6,310 nucleotides of DNA from positions 1 to 6,310 of the forward strand of contig WQWK01000122.1 in the NCBI GenBank assembly GCA_009785395.1, given 5' to 3'. Every line of letters begins with the position of its first letter. Position 1 is the stretch's first letter. A program made the position numbers and the translations under genes. Origin of the DNA: Conexibacteraceae bacterium (lineage in GTDB: Bacteria > Actinomycetota > Thermoleophilia > Solirubrobacterales > Solirubrobacteraceae). The notes below the pieces were generated by a model. That model ran no database searches, was not told where the DNA came from, and was given only the letters and a program-made list of their open reading frames with translations. Positions 4,819 to 6,310 of the stretch are shown here, piece after piece.

Positions 4819-6310
4819 GCGTGACCCAGGTCGCGGCCGCGGCGCGCGAGGGGAGACCGAGCTTGCGCAAGATGTTGGCCAGGTGCCGGTGCACGGTGTG
4901 CTCGCTCAAGACGAGCCGCTGAGCGATTTGCGCGTTGCTCAGGCCTTCCGCAACGAGCCCGAGTACATCAAGTTCGCGAGGCGTCAGCACCGACGTGGCT
5001 TTGGCTGACGCCGGATCGCCACGCTCGATTATGAGAGCGTCCGCGCGCTGGGCTCGGCGCTCCCCTTGCATTCCCGCCAGCGCCTCATGAGCCAGCCGAG
5101 CCTGTTCGGCCGCTGGGTCGCTGCGCCCGAGCGCGGCAAGCACTCGTGCCAGGTCGAGCCGCGACTGCGCGGTCTCAAACGGGTCACCGCACTGGCGGAA
5201 CAGGTCGATAGCGTCCTCGATAAGTGAGCGCGCCGCGTCGAGGTCACCCTCGGCCTCGGTCAACAGGCCCTCGACCGCAAGCGCCGAGGCACGTAGCGAG
5301 TCGCTGCCAACCTCCGCTACGACGCCCCGCAGGTTGTCGTGCGCGTTCCTCGCTGGTTCCGTCTCGTCTAGTGCGATGAGCGCGCGAGCGTAGAGGTCGA
5401 GCCCGGCCGCGCGCTGAAGCCGACTCTCCGGACCGAGCTTCCGCAAGAATCTCGTCGCCCCGTCCGCCGCAAGGGCGGCGTCCCCGCTGTCGAGTGCGAC
5501 ATGCGCGAGCCCAAGCTGGGCGTAGGGATGGAACTCGACCTGGCGGAACAGCTCAGCCGCTTCCTCGAATCGCCCCTGGCGCCGGCGTAGGTCCGCACGG
5601 CGGACCAGGGCCTCAAACGCGATGCCGGGCCTACTGGTCCGAAGCTCCTGAAGCGCTGTCTCAAATGCGGCATCAGCCTCCTCCCAGGCGCCGCGCAGGA
5701 CAAGAATCGCCCCGTAGTGCGCGCGGCAGACGGCAAACAGATCCTGGATCCGCCAGCGTTTGGCGAACTCAAGCATTCGCTGCGACCACTGGTCCGCGCG
5801 CTCGAGATCCCGCACTCGCTCGCAGGCGGTGATCATGTAACAGCAGGTGCGTCCGGCTGCCCACAGCTCTGACATTTCGCCGGCCATGGCCGCGGCCGAG
5901 GCTTCGTCCAGCAGACGGATCCCGTCAGCGATTCTTCCCTGACTTGCGAGCGCGAGACCCTCCAGTCCGAGGGCCGCGAACTCGATGTCGGATACAGCCA
6001 GCGCGGTCCCGATGGACCGCGCTCGCTCGGCGAAGCGCCTGGTGGCCGTGATGTCGTTCTCAAGAAGGAAGGCGAACTCGCCTTCGCGGAGGGCGAGCCA
6101 GCCGTGTTCCGGCACAGGGCCGAATCCTTCGAGCAGGCGGTGCGCCCGTTGCAGCCAGCCGCGCGCGACAGCCGGTTCGCCGCGAACGGCGAGAGAATCC
6201 CAGCCGAGCCAGATGGCCATCCGTGCTGCGGCGGCCGCGTCGCCGCGCTCGCGGTAGAGAAGGTATGCGTGTTCGCGTGACTCGATCGCCAGCTGCGCCT
6301 TGTCCAGCCA
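4802..6310 (-). CDS. LuxR-family transcriptional regulator with TPR-like region (5' end outside window)
   Basis: The reading frame enters from the right edge and ends at TGA 4804-4802, giving 502 visible residues. An internal ATG at 6218-6220 is not the likely start: the frame stays open to the edge, and the upstream residues (SREHAYLLYRERGDAAAAAR) continue the same helical pattern. Visible residues 1 to about 430 are repeated amphipathic helix pairs of TPR type, for example RGAWEEADAAFETALQEL, RQGRFEEAAELF and ALGRSDPAAEQARLAHEAL. The last 61 residues (4987-4805) are a GerE/LuxR helix-turn-helix: LTPRELDVLGLVAEGLSNAQIA then SEHTVHRHLANILRKLGLPSR. It is a DNA-binding regulator, probably with the TPR region acting as a protein- or ligand-responsive module. 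No receiver or autoinducer-binding domain is seen. The missing N-terminus could hold more TPRs or an ATPase/cyclase-type domain. The target is unknown; the downstream transporter-lipase/glsA pair is a reasonable guess from position only. Confidence 0.92.
   Translation of the reverse strand, partial: WLDKAQLAIESREHAYLLYRERGDAAAAARMAIWLGWDSLAVRGEPAVARGWLQRAHRLLEGFGPVPEHGWLALREGEFAFLLENDITATRRFAERARSIGTALAVSDIEFAALGLEGLALASQGRIADGIRLLDEASAAAMAGEMSELWAAGRTCCYMITACERVRDLERADQWSQRMLEFAKRWRIQDLFAVCRAHYGAILVLRGAWEEADAAFETALQELRTSRPGIAFEALVRRADLRRRQGRFEEAAELFRQVEFHPYAQLGLAHVALDSGDAALAADGATRFLRKLGPESRLQRAAGLDLYARALIALDETEPARNAHDNLRGVVAEVGSDSLRASALAVEGLLTEAEGDLDAARSLIEDAIDLFRQCGDPFETAQSRLDLARVLAALGRSDPAAEQARLAHEALAGMQGERRAQRADALIIERGDPASAKATSVLTPRELDVLGLVAEGLSNAQIAQRLVLSEHTVHRHLANILRKLGLPSRAAAATWVTRAGLV

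Noticed and set aside
4802..6220. LuxR gene starting at the ATG at 6218-6220
   Set aside because: The frame is open to the window edge and the 30 upstream codons continue the TPR-like helix pattern, so the true start lies outside the window.

Overview
This 6.3-kb window is strongly GC-rich with G/C-biased third codon positions. All three genes lie on the minus strand. Base composition, Ala/Arg/Gly-rich proteins, GAGG-type ribosome binding sites and the families present all point to a high-GC actinomycete (Actinomycetota). I cannot name the genus from the sequence alone.

In transcription order (right to left) the layout is as follows. (1) 6310-4802: the 3' part of a LuxR-family regulator, a long TPR-like helical region ending in a GerE/LuxR helix-turn-helix; its start lies outside the window. 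A GC-rich hairpin overlaps its stop codon. (2) 4801-4440: a 362-bp gap with no convincing gene. It holds a possible decayed copy of the LuxR 3' end, small inverted and direct repeats, and the ribosome binding site of the next gene. (3) 4439-1059: one intact 1126-residue protein that joins a 14-helix DHA2-type MFS transporter, a cyclic-nucleotide-binding domain and an NTE/patatin-type serine lipid hydrolase. (4) 1058-994: a 65-bp spacer. (5) 993-1: the first 331 codons of a glutaminase whose N-terminal EF-hand-like domain and active-site wording resemble animal kidney-type glutaminase more than E. coli glutaminases. Its 3' end is outside the window.

The transporter-lipase gene and glsA have the same orientation, are 65 bp apart and carry the same GAGGAAACC motif at the same distance from their start codons, so an operon is likely. 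The LuxR gene points the same way, but 362 bp and a hairpin separate it from them, so its control of the pair is only a hypothesis. The most interesting object is the transporter / cNMP sensor / phospholipase fusion. From memory, similar architectures exist in mycobacteria (the Rv3239c and Rv3728 proteins of M. tuberculosis), so the architecture is not new, but its function is little characterised and its pairing with a eukaryote-like glutaminase deserves a look. I saw no RNA genes, CRISPR arrays, insertion sequences or attachment sites.
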